NCBI RefSeq assembly: GCF_019145495.1
Contig: NZ_JAHSTU010000004.1
Span: 496,001-560,000 of the forward strand
Direction: 5' to 3'
DNA: 64,000 nt
From: Pseudomonas azerbaijanoccidentalis
GTDB lineage: Bacteria > Pseudomonadota > Gammaproteobacteria > Pseudomonadales > Pseudomonadaceae
The notes beneath the pieces were generated by a model. It saw only the letters and a program-made list of their open reading frames with translations. It ran no database searches and had not been told where the DNA came from. Positions 25,362 to 35,048 of this stretch are shown one piece after another. Positions within the stretch are counted from its first letter, which is position 1. Every line of letters starts with the position of its first letter. The position numbers and the translations under genes were made by a program.

Positions 25362-26003
25362 ATGCGTAATCTGATCATCAGCGCCGTTTTTGCCGCTGCC
25401 AGCCTGTTTGGCATGACTGCCCAGGCCGCCGAAGCACCAGCCGCCCCTTACGTCGAACTGAGCAACCCGGTTCCAGTAGCCGTGCCTGGCAAGATCGAAG
25501 TGGTGGAGCTGTTCTGGTATGGCTGCCCACACTGCTACGCGTTCGAGCCGATGATCAATCCTTGGGTAGAGAAGCTGCCTTCGGACGTGAACTTCGTCCG
25601 CATCCCTGCCATGTTCGGCGGCCCATGGGACGCACACGGCCAAATGTTCCTGACCCTCGAAGCCATGGGCGTCGAGCACAAGGTGCACGCTGCCGTTTTC
25701 GAAGCGATCCAGAAAGAACACAAGAAGCTCACCGACAAGAACGACATGGCGGACTTCCTGGCCACCCAGGGCGTAGACAAAGACAAGTTCCTCGCCACGT
25801 TTGACTCCTTCGCCATCAAGGGCCAGATCAACAAAGCCAAAGAGCTTGCAAAGAAATATGAAATCTCCGGCGTGCCAACCATGATCGTCAACGGCAAGTA
25901 TCGCTTTGACGTGGGCTCTGCCGGCGGTGCCGAGCAAGCCTTGCAACTGGCCGATAAACTGGTCGACAAAGAGCGAGCGGCTAACAAGGCTGCCGCCAAC
26001 TAA
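25362..26003 (+). CDS. dsbA: Thiol:disulfide oxidoreductase DsbA
   Basis: A 213-residue periplasmic oxidase that introduces disulfide bonds. It has a signal peptide (MRNLIISAVFAAASLFGMTAQA), the active site CPHC at residues 55-58 (WYGCPHCYAFEP) and the cis-Pro loop GVPTMIV. An AGGAG precedes the ATG. It is followed 14 bp later by a phosphohydrolase-fold gene, so the dsbA transcript may continue into that gene and the diguanylate cyclase. Confidence 0.95.
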   Translation: MRNLIISAVFAAASLFGMTAQAAEAPAAPYVELSNPVPVAVPGKIEVVELFWYGCPHCYAFEPMINPWVEKLPSDVNFVRIPAMFGGPWDAHGQMFLTLEAMGVEHKVHAAVFEAIQKEHKKLTDKNDMADFLATQGVDKDKFLATFDSFAIKGQINKAKELAKKYEISGVPTMIVNGKYRFDVGSAGGAEQALQLADKLVDKERAANKAAAN

Positions 26004-26017
26004 AGGCAGCACCTGCC

Positions 26018-26896
26018 ATGCGCCGCTGGGGTACTGAACGCATCGTTGGCCTGCATGATCCGCGGGTCAACGAGCATCATCTGGAATCGACGGGCCTGCC
26101 CGCAGACAGCCGTCTGCGCTTGCTCAGCTTCAATATTCAGGTCGGTATCAGTACCGAGCGCTATCGACATTACCTGACCCGGGGCTGGCAGCATCTGCTG
26201 CCGCATACCGGGCGGGCCGACAACCTGCAAAAGATCGGCAATCTGCTGGGCGACTTCGATCTGGTCGCTTTGCAGGAAGCCGATGGCGGCAGCCTGCGTT
26301 CAGGCTACGTCAATCAAGTCGAGCACCTGGCGCAGCTCGGCGCCTTCCCTTACTGGTACCAACAACTCAATCGCAATCTCGGTCGACTCGGCCAGCACAG
26401 CAACGGTGTGCTCAGCCGCCTGCGCCCGTGGGCGATCGAAGATCATCCGCTACCCGGGCCGAAAGGTCGCGGGGCGATTCTGGTGCGTTTCGGCGAAGGC
26501 CCGGAAGCGCTGGTGGTGGTGATGATGCACTTGGCGCTGGGCGCCCGCGCCCGCAGCCTGCAATTGGCCTATATCCGCGAAGTCATCGGCGGCTATAAAC
26601 ATCAGGTCCTGATGGGCGATATGAATACTCATGCCAGCGATCTGCTGCAAAACTCTCCGTTGCGCGACCTTGGCCTGCTGGCCCCGCAATTGGAAGCGAC
26701 GTTCCCCAGCTGGCGCCCGCAGCGCTGCCTGGACCATATTCTCTTGAGCCCGAGCCTGACCCTTGAAAAGGTCGAGGTGCTGGCCCAACCCATTTCCGAT
26801 CACCTGCCGGTCGCGGTAGAGATTCGTCTGCCGGGTTCGCTCACGGCCGATGCATTGCCCGCGTTGAGTCCTGCCCCTCGCGGATCCCATGAATGA
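26018..26896 (+). CDS. Endonuclease/exonuclease/phosphatase family protein
   Basis: A 292-residue protein of the EEP fold (Mg-dependent phosphohydrolase). Motifs in order are LLSFNIQVG, the catalytic Glu in LVALQEADGG, MMHLAL, GDMNTH and the C-terminal SDHLP. No signal peptide is evident. The substrate is unknown: members cleave DNA, phospholipids or small phosphates. It lies between dsbA and dgcH and its stop overlaps the dgcH start (ATGA at 26893-26896), an arrangement conserved in Pseudomonas. Confidence 0.86.
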   Translation: MRRWGTERIVGLHDPRVNEHHLESTGLPADSRLRLLSFNIQVGISTERYRHYLTRGWQHLLPHTGRADNLQKIGNLLGDFDLVALQEADGGSLRSGYVNQVEHLAQLGAFPYWYQQLNRNLGRLGQHSNGVLSRLRPWAIEDHPLPGPKGRGAILVRFGEGPEALVVVMMHLALGARARSLQLAYIREVIGGYKHQVLMGDMNTHASDLLQNSPLRDLGLLAPQLEATFPSWRPQRCLDHILLSPSLTLEKVEVLAQPISDHLPVAVEIRLPGSLTADALPALSPAPRGSHE

Positions 26897-28941
26897 GCGA
26901 AGAAACACAGCGCTGGAAAGAGAAGTACCTCAAAAGCATCGAACAACAGGAAAAGCTCGAACGTCGCTGGGACGCCCGGCTCGACTTGTTGCGCCGCGGG
27001 CTCGTGCGCAGCACCCTGGCAGCAGAAGGTACCGATCGCGCCGTTGACCAATGCATGAAGGAAATGCGCGAGGTCGTACGCACCGACGACATGGACGCCG
27101 GCCTGGCCGCCCTGCTCCCGCGCCTGGAAAAAGCCGTGCTCGACTCCGAGCAACGCAGGGAAACCCGGGTCAACCAGACCAGCGCCGCGCTGACCGCATT
27201 GGTCACTCAACTGCAAACATTACCGCTGCCCCGGGAAGTCAGTCGACCGCTCAAGAACTTTGCCAAGCAACTGGACAGCCGCGTCAGCCCGGCCCGCGAG
27301 ATCCCATTGCTGCTCAGCGAACTGAGCGGCCTGCAAGGTAAAGCCCTGAGTCAGCTGGAAAACCCGGCAGAACCCGAACGCCCCGGCCTGCTGCAACGCT
27401 TGTTTGGCCATCGCGATGCCGATGAGGCAACACAACCGGTCACCGCCCCAGCAGAACAAGCTGCCAGTGCGGCACCCGCCGAACCAGTGCCGACACCGGC
27501 AGTTGCTGCGACGTCTGCAAAAACCAGCGAAGCTCCCGCCCCAGTTGAACTGGCGGCTGTGGAGCCGCCGGTCAAACCCACTCCGGTCGCCGAAACACAA
27601 GCAACCCCGACATCTGCAGAGCCGGTAGAGCCCGATCCTGTCGCACTGTTCGTTCCTCCGACCGTTAAGCTGCAGAAAGTCCCCGAGGCAGAGCTCGCAA
27701 CAGACAGTGAACAGCCCGAGGAACCGCCAGCCTCTATCGCCGAGACCGCGCCCGAGATTGAGCCAGCCCTCAATCCTGACGAGCTGACCCCTGCTCCGCT
27801 ACCCTCCTCGTCGCTGCCAGCGGCCGTCGAACCTATCGACCCAGAACACGTCGGGCACGACATGTTTTACGCGTTGCCGGACTCGCCCGAGCCGTCCTAC
27901 AGCTCGGTCGCCAAGCACATCGAAGACACCTTGCTCGGCCTGCTCGACGATCTCACCCTGCCCGAGCGCCATCGGCCACAAGCTGAATCGATGCGTGATC
28001 GCCTGAAAAACGGCTTGAACTGGTACGAATTGCTGCCGATCCTCGATGATCTGGCAACCCTGATGCTGGCGATTTCGGACAGCGGCCAGCATGAATTCGA
28101 AGCGTATTTGCTGCGGCTCAATGAACGCCTCGAATCGTTCCAGAGTAACCTGCAAGCGGCCAGCGCCGACCATGCCGACAGCCGCTCGGCCGCGCATGCG
28201 CTGGACACGCAAATCCGCGAACAGGTCGATGGCCTGCAAACCAGCATGCACGAAGCGGCGGACCTGGAAGACCTCAAGCACGTTCTGGAAAACCATCTGG
28301 AAGGATTGCTCGGCACCATGGACGAGCACCGCAAGCAGCGTGACGAACGCGAGCAAGAAGTCGCTGCACGCCTGCAAAGCCTGGCCGAACGCGTCGCGCA
28401 CATGGAGCAGGAAGCCTCAGGTTTCCGTGAACACCTCGAAGAACAGCGGCAGAAAGCCCTGATCGACCCGCTCACCGGACTGCCCAACCGCGCCGCGTGG
28501 AGCGAACGGCTGGAGCATGAAGTCGGCCAATGGCAGCAACACGGTAATACGCTGATGCTGGCCATGCTCGACCTCGACCATTTCAAACGCATCAACGATA
28601 ACTATGGTCACCTGGCGGGTGACAAAGTGCTGAAAATCATCGCCACTGTGCTGCGCAAGCGGTTGCGCGGGTCGGATTTCATTGCCCGGTTTGGCGGCGA
28701 AGAGTTTGTTCTCCTGCTGCCCTCCACCGTGCCGGCAGCGGGGATGAAACTGCTCGAACACTTGCGGGCGTCCATCGAAGCCTGCCCGTTTCACTTCAAG
28801 GGTGAGCGGGTGACGATCACGATTTCAATGGGGCTGACCGCGTTCAAGCCCGGCGAGCACAGCGATCTGGTACTTAAAAGAGCCGATCAGGCGCTATATC
28901 GAGCAAAAAACGCCGGGCGAAACCGAGTGGAGCTGGGTTAA
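26893..28941 (+). CDS. dgcH: Diguanylate cyclase with GGEEF domain (DgcH-like)
   Basis: A 682-residue protein that makes cyclic di-GMP. The C-terminal GGDEF domain (about 520-682) has the active-site signature GGEEF at 601-605 and an intact inhibitory site RGSD at 592-595, five residues before it, so product inhibition is expected. The N-terminal part has no membrane segment: a helical region (1-160), a long Pro/Ala/Glu-rich disordered linker (about 160-320), and a second helical region ending in a coiled coil (about 390-520). Position and size match P. aeruginosa DgcH (PA5487). Input signals are unknown. Confidence 0.92.
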   Translation: MSEETQRWKEKYLKSIEQQEKLERRWDARLDLLRRGLVRSTLAAEGTDRAVDQCMKEMREVVRTDDMDAGLAALLPRLEKAVLDSEQRRETRVNQTSAALTALVTQLQTLPLPREVSRPLKNFAKQLDSRVSPAREIPLLLSELSGLQGKALSQLENPAEPERPGLLQRLFGHRDADEATQPVTAPAEQAASAAPAEPVPTPAVAATSAKTSEAPAPVELAAVEPPVKPTPVAETQATPTSAEPVEPDPVALFVPPTVKLQKVPEAELATDSEQPEEPPASIAETAPEIEPALNPDELTPAPLPSSSLPAAVEPIDPEHVGHDMFYALPDSPEPSYSSVAKHIEDTLLGLLDDLTLPERHRPQAESMRDRLKNGLNWYELLPILDDLATLMLAISDSGQHEFEAYLLRLNERLESFQSNLQAASADHADSRSAAHALDTQIREQVDGLQTSMHEAADLEDLKHVLENHLEGLLGTMDEHRKQRDEREQEVAARLQSLAERVAHMEQEASGFREHLEEQRQKALIDPLTGLPNRAAWSERLEHEVGQWQQHGNTLMLAMLDLDHFKRINDNYGHLAGDKVLKIIATVLRKRLRGSDFIARFGGEEFVLLLPSTVPAAGMKLLEHLRASIEACPFHFKGERVTITISMGLTAFKPGEHSDLVLKRADQALYRAKNAGRNRVELG

Positions 28942-29045
28942 GCGCCAATTGTTCCATTTTATTTAAATCGTCCGCGATGGGCCGCGGCATACAAGGCAGT
29001 ACGTTACACTGTTGCATTACTGTCTTGCGTGTATTGCCTTTCGCC

Positions 29046-29825
29046 ATGAAATATTTTGCCCTCATCGTATCGTTCATTGTGTTGGCTGGTTGTGCCAGCG
29101 GCCCCCGCTTTGACACCAGCCACCCATCGGCCAACCACGACAGCCGCATCCAGTTTGTGGTGGTGCATTACACCTCCGCATCGATGGAGCGATCACTGCA
29201 ATTGTTGACCCACGGCGAAGTCAGCAGCCACTATCTGATCGGCGACGACAAGAACGCGACCATTTACAAACTGATGGATGAAAGCCTGCGCGCCTGGCAC
29301 GCCGGCGAAAGCCAATGGCAAGGCCGCACCTGGTTGAACTCAAGCTCCCTCGGTATCGAAATCGTTAACCCGGGCTTCAAGGACACCCCGACCGGGCGCC
29401 TGTGGTATCCCTACACTGAAGCGCAGGTTCAATCCCTGATCGTTCTGCTCAAGGACATCAGCCAGCGCTACAACATCAACCCCCGCAGCATCATCGGCCA
29501 TAGCGACATTGCACCGCTGCGCAAACTGGATCCCGGCCCGCTATTCCCTTGGAAGCGCCTGGCTGGCGAAGGGATTGGCATTTGGCCAAACGAGCAGGCT
29601 GTTGCCCGACAGCAAGCGCAGTTCGAGGCGCGATTGCCGAGCATTTCCTGGTATCAGGCGCAGCTCGCACGCGTGGGTTATGAAACGCCACAGACGGGTG
29701 AACTGGACGTTGCCACACGCCACGTCCTCGCCGCGTTCCAAATGCATTTCCGCCCCTCCCGGTTCGATGGCACCCCGGACGCGCAAACGGCAGCGCTGCT
29801 ACAGGTGTTAAACCAGACAAAATAA
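29046..29825 (+). CDS. ampDh2: N-acetylmuramyl-L-alanine amidase AmpDh2
   Basis: A 259-residue lipoprotein amidase that cuts the sugar-peptide link in peptidoglycan. Lipobox LAGC ends at Cys 16. The amidase_2 domain has zinc ligands H41 (VVVHYTS), H152 (IIGHSDIAP) and D162 (KLDPGP) and catalytic E105 (GIEIVNPG). A C-terminal peptidoglycan-binding helical domain starts near residue 190. I chose the ATG at 29046 because it opens the lipoprotein signal; a longer frame from 28977 would bury it. AmpDh2 of P. aeruginosa is anchored at the outer membrane. Confidence 0.92.
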   Translation: MKYFALIVSFIVLAGCASGPRFDTSHPSANHDSRIQFVVVHYTSASMERSLQLLTHGEVSSHYLIGDDKNATIYKLMDESLRAWHAGESQWQGRTWLNSSSLGIEIVNPGFKDTPTGRLWYPYTEAQVQSLIVLLKDISQRYNINPRSIIGHSDIAPLRKLDPGPLFPWKRLAGEGIGIWPNEQAVARQQAQFEARLPSISWYQAQLARVGYETPQTGELDVATRHVLAAFQMHFRPSRFDGTPDAQTAALLQVLNQTK

Positions 29826-29901
29826 TGACGACTGCCCGACGGTCAGCGCGTTTTTCCCATCAGCAGCTATAACTCATTGGTAATTCGTCGGATATTCCAC
29901 A

Positions 29902-31515
29902 ATGCCTGCTGCTCGAGACACATTTCGTAGTTGGTTTTTTCGCCCCTGGTTTTTGGCGATGCTGGCTGCTGTCTTGAGCGCGACGCTGATGATGGCCGGC
30001 AGTTATTTCGTCGCCATCCATCAGGTCGAACAAGAAGAAAGCCAGGAAATGAACGCCCAGGGCGAACGTTTTCTCGCTCGCCTTGAGCAGCTGTTCGGGC
30101 AACTGCGTGAGAGCCTCGACGACCTCGAAGCCCAGCCACTGCGCAGCTGCGATGACGAAATGATCGCGACGTTGCAGCAGGTCAGCTTCAACTATCGGTT
30201 CGTTTATGAGGCGGCCTATATGGACGCCTCGCGGATCTGCTCCAACCGCCCCCGCCAGGAAGGCTTGTCGCTGGTCCGCGCACCGGACATCAAAGGCCCG
30301 ACCTACAGCTATTGGCTGAACACCACCACTGAACCGGATGAAAACCGTGCAGCCCTGATGCTCGGCCGCGGCAACTTCCGCGTCGCGACGTCTCGCGGTC
30401 ATTTAACCGACATGGTCGACCTGTCGCCGGGCAGCAGCCTGTTGGTCATCCTCGACCATGGCACGCGAGCGATTCCGGTGTTGGGCGTGTCACAGGTGTG
30501 GCCGCCGACCGAGGCCTGGCCACCGAAAAACCGTGATTCCCTGCAAGTCACCCATTCCCGCCTGATTTACCGCATGCCCACCGATAACCCGGAATACCAA
30601 TTGGTGCTGATCAGCCCGCGCAGCGGCACGCATATACCGCCCGTGTGGTGGTGGCTGCTTCCGGCGTGCCTGCTGCTGGCCGCTTGCGTGGGTTTCCTGG
30701 TGTTCCTGTTGGTACGCCAACGCCAATCACTGGATGCCGAATTGACCGGCGCCATACGCCGAGGCGAATTGCAGGTTTTGTATCAACCGATTTTCGATCT
30801 CGACAGCCGCAACTGCGTCGGCGCCGAAGCCTTGCTGCGCTGGCGTCGACCGGACGGCACACTGACCAGCCCCGACCTGTTCATTCCCATGGCGGAGAAC
30901 ACCGGGCAGATCCGCCAGATGACCGACTTCGTTCTGCAACGCCTGCTGGAGCAACTCGGGCAACTCCTTCGGGCCAATCCGCAGCTGTACATTTCGGTCA
31001 ACCTGGCTGCGTGCGATGTGATGGTCCCGCGCATCGGCCAGGTGATGGCGCGCTTGCTGACGCTGCATCGGGTGGCAGCCAAGCAGATTGCTTTCGAGGT
31101 GACCGAGCGGGGGTTGATCGACGTGGTGGTGGCCCGCGAAAACCTGCAAGCCTTGCGCGATGTTGGCCATCAGGTACTGATCGATGACTTCGGCACCGGC
31201 TATTGCAGCCTTGCCTACCTGCAAACCCTGCCGGTGGACTGCCTGAAAATCGACAAGGCCTTCATCGACGCACTGGGCCACGACGCTGCCAGCAGTGGCG
31301 TGGCCCCGCACATCATTCACATGGCGCAATCACTGCACCTGAAGGTGATTGCCGAAGGCATCGAGCATGAGGCCCAGGCGGCGTTCCTGAGCAGTGAAGG
31401 CGTGAAGTTCGGTCAAGGCTGGTTGTTTGCCCACGCCCTGAGCGCGGTGCAGTTCATCGAGCTGATTACCCGCGGCCGGCGATTGGGCAACCGGCGTCTG
31501 GATGACGAGGCGTAA
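29902..31515 (+). CDS. CSS-motif EAL phosphodiesterase
   Basis: A 537-residue membrane protein that should hydrolyse cyclic di-GMP. A first membrane helix (about 14-37) and a second (about 250-273) bracket a periplasmic sensor of the CSS type, with C83 in RSCDDE and C113 in RICSNRP. The cytoplasmic EAL domain has E309 in GAEALLRW and the metal site D428-D429 in DDFGTGY, so it looks active. In the CSS family, a periplasmic disulfide formed by DsbA/DsbB keeps activity low. It lies 76 bp after ampDh2. Confidence 0.92.
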   Translation: MPAARDTFRSWFFRPWFLAMLAAVLSATLMMAGSYFVAIHQVEQEESQEMNAQGERFLARLEQLFGQLRESLDDLEAQPLRSCDDEMIATLQQVSFNYRFVYEAAYMDASRICSNRPRQEGLSLVRAPDIKGPTYSYWLNTTTEPDENRAALMLGRGNFRVATSRGHLTDMVDLSPGSSLLVILDHGTRAIPVLGVSQVWPPTEAWPPKNRDSLQVTHSRLIYRMPTDNPEYQLVLISPRSGTHIPPVWWWLLPACLLLAACVGFLVFLLVRQRQSLDAELTGAIRRGELQVLYQPIFDLDSRNCVGAEALLRWRRPDGTLTSPDLFIPMAENTGQIRQMTDFVLQRLLEQLGQLLRANPQLYISVNLAACDVMVPRIGQVMARLLTLHRVAAKQIAFEVTERGLIDVVVARENLQALRDVGHQVLIDDFGTGYCSLAYLQTLPVDCLKIDKAFIDALGHDAASSGVAPHIIHMAQSLHLKVIAEGIEHEAQAAFLSSEGVKFGQGWLFAHALSAVQFIELITRGRRLGNRRLDDEA

Positions 31516-31519
31516 GACG

Positions 31520-33310
31520 TTACACCGTCAACGCCATGTAGAACTGAGTTCCCTGCCCCGGCCGCGAGTAAACGCCCATCCGGCCACCGTGCAATTGCAC
31601 GATTTCCTTGCACAACGCCAGACCGAGCCCGGCACCGCCCTTCTTGCGGCCAACCTGAACAAACGGCTCGAAGATCCGCCCCTGCTGTCCATAGGCGATG
31701 CCTTCGCCGTTATCCTCGACGCTGATGATCACCCGATCACCATGGCGTCGCGCCTGTAAGCGTATCAAGCCTCCGGAGGCGGTATGGCGCAGCGCGTTGT
31801 CGATCAGGTTATCGAGCACACGGTCCAATTGCGGCTGATCGGCCTGCAAGCGTGGCAGCGGCCCCTGCACCTCAACCAGCAGCTCGATACCCTGCGCTTC
31901 TGCGCCGCTGGTAAACCGTAGCTGCGCCTGCTCCAGCAGATCTTCGATGGAGCACGGTGCCAACGTGAGTTTTTGCAGGCCGTTTTGATACCGCGAGAAA
32001 TTCAGCAGGTCGTTGATCAACTGCATCAGGCGCTGCATTTCTTCGTTCACCGTGTCCAGCAAGTCAGCTTCACGGGAGTCCGGCGGGAAGTGCGCGCGCT
32101 CGCGGAACAGACCGAACGCCATGTGCATGCCGGTGACCGGTGTGCGCAACTCATGGGAAGCGCGCAGCACGAATTCGCTACGCACCCGTTCGAAGGCACG
32201 CTGCTCAGTGACGTCATGCAGCACCATGACCGCACCGAGGATATGTCCCTGAGTGTGGCTTACAGGCGTAAGGCTGTAGGTCAGCAACCGCGTCTCGCCA
32301 TCGACCTCCATGCTCAGATCTTCCGGCGCCCGCTCCAGCGTGCCGCCGCGCAGCACCAGTTGCAGTTGCTCATCTAGCTCGGGTCGCTCAAGCGCCGTGC
32401 CCAGGCCTTGGCCGAGTCGATCGCTGTCCCAACCCAACTGACGCTGCGCAACCGGGTTGAGGTGCTCCAGGTGACCTTGACGGTCGATCATCAGCAAGCC
32501 GTCGTCGATGCTGTCGAGTACCGCTTGCAGGCGTTGCTGGCCTGCCAGCAGCTCATCGACATTGGTCGCCTGATGCTCACGCAGTGCCTCGGCCATGATG
32601 CCGAAACGCCGGGTCAGCTGATTGAGTTCAACCGCCGAAGAGACTGGGAGTGTCACATCGAAATTCCCCTGCCCGATGTTGTCCGCCGCCTGCGCCAACG
32701 CTTCGATGGGTTCGCCAAACCGTCGGGCGATGGCGTGAGCGGTAACGAAACCGATGATCAGCACCGCCAACCCGACCAATCCCAACAGGCCGGCAATCAA
32801 CAGTGCTCGCTCACGCGACTGGCGCTCGGTGGTGCCGATGTTATCCAGGGCGCGCTTGTGTTCTTCGATCAAGCCATTGCGCAGCGCATTGAATCTTTGC
32901 GTGAGATCATCGTTGCCGGTCAACACATGCGTCGTATCGGGCGAGCTTTCATACGCCTGGATAAAACGCTGGTAATCCGTCTTGGCCTTTTTGAACCCGT
33001 ATTCACTCCCCTTGACCTCCGGTTCCTGGGCGATGCCCTGGTCCAGCAGCTCGAAGTAACGCTGTTTGGAGGCGTCAAAGGCTTGAGTGTCCGGTTGCTC
33101 GCTGAGCATGATGATCAGCTGGTCGCCCAGCGTCTGGCGCAGTTTCAGACCCAGATCCAGAGTGACGAAGTTATTGCGTACCAGTGCTTCCTGACTCCCG
33201 GCCATCTGCATCACGCTGACCAGCCCGAGCAAAAGCCCGAGCAGCGCTACGGTGATCAGCGCGGAAATGCTTAAAAACAGGCGGGTCCGCAACTTCATCG
33301 CCAGCTTCAT
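31520..33310 (-). CDS. kinB: Sensor histidine kinase KinB
   Basis: A 596-residue inner-membrane kinase of the AlgB regulator. Two membrane helices (about 10-36 and 168-190) flank the periplasmic KinB sensor domain. HAMP (about 190-245) and PAS (about 255-370) domains follow, then the H-box with phosphorylated His 386 (ASHELRTP) and the ATPase domain (DNLIDNALRH, GEGIAYG, GAGLGLALCKEIV). Kinase and phosphatase motifs are intact. It starts 10 bp after the algB stop in the same operon. Confidence 0.95.
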   Translation of the reverse strand: MKLAMKLRTRLFLSISALITVALLGLLLGLVSVMQMAGSQEALVRNNFVTLDLGLKLRQTLGDQLIIMLSEQPDTQAFDASKQRYFELLDQGIAQEPEVKGSEYGFKKAKTDYQRFIQAYESSPDTTHVLTGNDDLTQRFNALRNGLIEEHKRALDNIGTTERQSRERALLIAGLLGLVGLAVLIIGFVTAHAIARRFGEPIEALAQAADNIGQGNFDVTLPVSSAVELNQLTRRFGIMAEALREHQATNVDELLAGQQRLQAVLDSIDDGLLMIDRQGHLEHLNPVAQRQLGWDSDRLGQGLGTALERPELDEQLQLVLRGGTLERAPEDLSMEVDGETRLLTYSLTPVSHTQGHILGAVMVLHDVTEQRAFERVRSEFVLRASHELRTPVTGMHMAFGLFRERAHFPPDSREADLLDTVNEEMQRLMQLINDLLNFSRYQNGLQKLTLAPCSIEDLLEQAQLRFTSGAEAQGIELLVEVQGPLPRLQADQPQLDRVLDNLIDNALRHTASGGLIRLQARRHGDRVIISVEDNGEGIAYGQQGRIFEPFVQVGRKKGGAGLGLALCKEIVQLHGGRMGVYSRPGQGTQFYMALTV

Positions 33311-33320
33311 CGGTGGCGGC

Positions 33321-34667
33321 TCACAAGTTGTACTGTTTGCGTTTGCGGTACAGCGTCGAGGCGTCGATTCCCAACGTTTTGGCCGCTTGGTCCAAGGTGC
33401 CGGCGGTGGCGAGGACCGCGCCGATGTGGGCTTTTTCCAGTTCGTCCAGACTCAGCGCCGCGCCAATGCGCGGGGCGTTGTTGACCGGTGTTTCGGCCAT
33501 CCCCAGATGGGTGATCTCGACGCGTTCCTGCGGGCAAATGATGCTCGCCCGCTCCACCACGTTGCGCAACTCACGGATGTTGCCCGGCCAGCGGTAGCCG
33601 AGCATCGCCTCACGGGCCTCGTCACTGAAGCCCCGGGCCGGGCGCGCGTACTCTTTGACGAACCGGGCCAGAAAGCGATCGGCGAGGTTGATGATGTCTT
33701 CCCTGCGCTCGCGCAGCGGCGGCAGGTGCAGAGTGATGACGTTCAGGCGATAGAGCAAGTCTTCGCGGAAACGGCCATCGCGAACCATGTCTTCCAGGTT
33801 TTGGTTGGTGGCGGCAAGGATGCGCACATCGGCACGCCGCGTGACCGGGTCACCTACGCGCTCGTATTCCTTGTCCTGAATGAAACGCAGCAACTTCGGC
33901 TGCAAAACCAGCGGAAAATCGCCGATTTCATCTAGAAACAGCGTGCCGCCATCAGCTTGATTGACGCGACCGAGCGTGCTTTCGCTGGCACCCGTGAATG
34001 CCCCGCGGCTATGGCCGAACAACTCGCTTTCCATCAACTCAGCCGTCAGCGATGGGCAATTGATGGTGGTGCAGGATTTCTTGGCGCGTTTGCTCCAGCC
34101 GTGAATAGCTTGGGACAACTCGCCCTTACCGGTGCCGGACTCCCCCAGAATCAGGATATTGGCATCGGTACCGGCGACCTGGCGCGCGGTTTCCAGCACC
34201 ACTTTCATCGCGGGGCTATGAGAGTCGAGGCCATCCTTTGGTTTGCGTATCTCGCCTTCCAGCGCTTCAAGACGCGCCGACAATTGGCGCACTTCCAATT
34301 GCTTGGCGGTGGCCAGGCGCAATTGGTCGGGGCTGCACGGCTTGACCAGATAATCGGCGGCGCCGGCCTGGATTGCGTCTACCGCGGTGTCCACCGCGGA
34401 GTGTGCGGTGACGATCACCACTCGCATCCACGGTGCTTGGACGCGCATCTGGGCCAGTACATCCAGGCCATTGTCTTCGCCCAGACGCAAATCGAGGAAG
34501 CACAGGTCGAACACCTGACGTTGCAACAGCGCATCGGCCTGGGCGGCGCTGTTGGCGGTCGCCACGCTGTAGCCTTCGTCTTCAAGGCAGTAACGGAAGG
34601 TACGCAGGATGGCGGACTCATCATCCACCAGAAGAATACGGCCTTGATGCTCAGTGGCTGATTCCAT
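33321..34667 (-). CDS. algB: NtrC-family response regulator AlgB
   Basis: A 448-residue regulator known for control of alginate and of quorum-sensing and virulence genes. The receiver domain has phospho-acceptor D59 (LCFLDLRL). The AAA+ domain has Walker A GESGTGKGE and an intact GAFTGA loop (SRGAFTGASES), so contact with sigma54 polymerase is possible. The C-terminal Fis-type helix-turn-helix is LDQAAKTLGIDASTLYRKRK. It heads the algB-kinB operon and is divergent from a gene with a candidate sigma54 promoter. Confidence 0.96.
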   Translation of the reverse strand: MESATEHQGRILLVDDESAILRTFRYCLEDEGYSVATANSAAQADALLQRQVFDLCFLDLRLGEDNGLDVLAQMRVQAPWMRVVIVTAHSAVDTAVDAIQAGAADYLVKPCSPDQLRLATAKQLEVRQLSARLEALEGEIRKPKDGLDSHSPAMKVVLETARQVAGTDANILILGESGTGKGELSQAIHGWSKRAKKSCTTINCPSLTAELMESELFGHSRGAFTGASESTLGRVNQADGGTLFLDEIGDFPLVLQPKLLRFIQDKEYERVGDPVTRRADVRILAATNQNLEDMVRDGRFREDLLYRLNVITLHLPPLRERREDIINLADRFLARFVKEYARPARGFSDEAREAMLGYRWPGNIRELRNVVERASIICPQERVEITHLGMAETPVNNAPRIGAALSLDELEKAHIGAVLATAGTLDQAAKTLGIDASTLYRKRKQYNL

Positions 34668-35048
34668 TTTCCTACGCTCCTTAAAGAATGATCTTGGTTA
34701 GTCCCGGAAAAATCGGGCAAGTTGCATGGTTTATTCTGATCTATTACCGCGCTCACAGGGTAGCTATCTGCTGCCACTGCAAGTTGTGTCCTTTTCTGAC
34801 AGTTGCGCCCTCCTTTCAATTCAAAAATATTGCGAAGCCCTGTAATCAATCGTGCATTCCGCACGACCGCGAAAAGCGGCATCGTGCAGGATGCCAGCGA
34901 ATCGGTTTTTGCTATTTGTTTAACTAATTGATTTATAAGGTTTTTTCTTCTCTAAAAAGCTGGCATGACGACTGCAATAACCTGAGTAATGCAGGGCAAA
35001 CAACAAACGCCCTCAACCCAATCACCCCCGCGTGGGAGGAGCCTCAGG
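34668..35048. other. Intergenic region upstream of algB
   Basis: This is 381 bp between divergent genes with no supported coding frame. It is AT-rich, especially from 34790 to 34990, and contains the candidate sigma54 promoter annotated separately. The algB promoter should lie in its left part; I could not identify its boxes. Confidence 0.6.
34961..34977 (+). promoter_or_regulatory. Candidate sigma54 (RpoN) promoter
   Basis: TGGCAT-N5-CTGCAA has GG at -24 and GC at -12 with the exact 10 nt interval. It differs from the consensus TGGCAC-N5-TTGCW at two bases. The predicted start near 34990 is about 60 nt before the small membrane protein gene at 35049. Confidence 0.65.
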
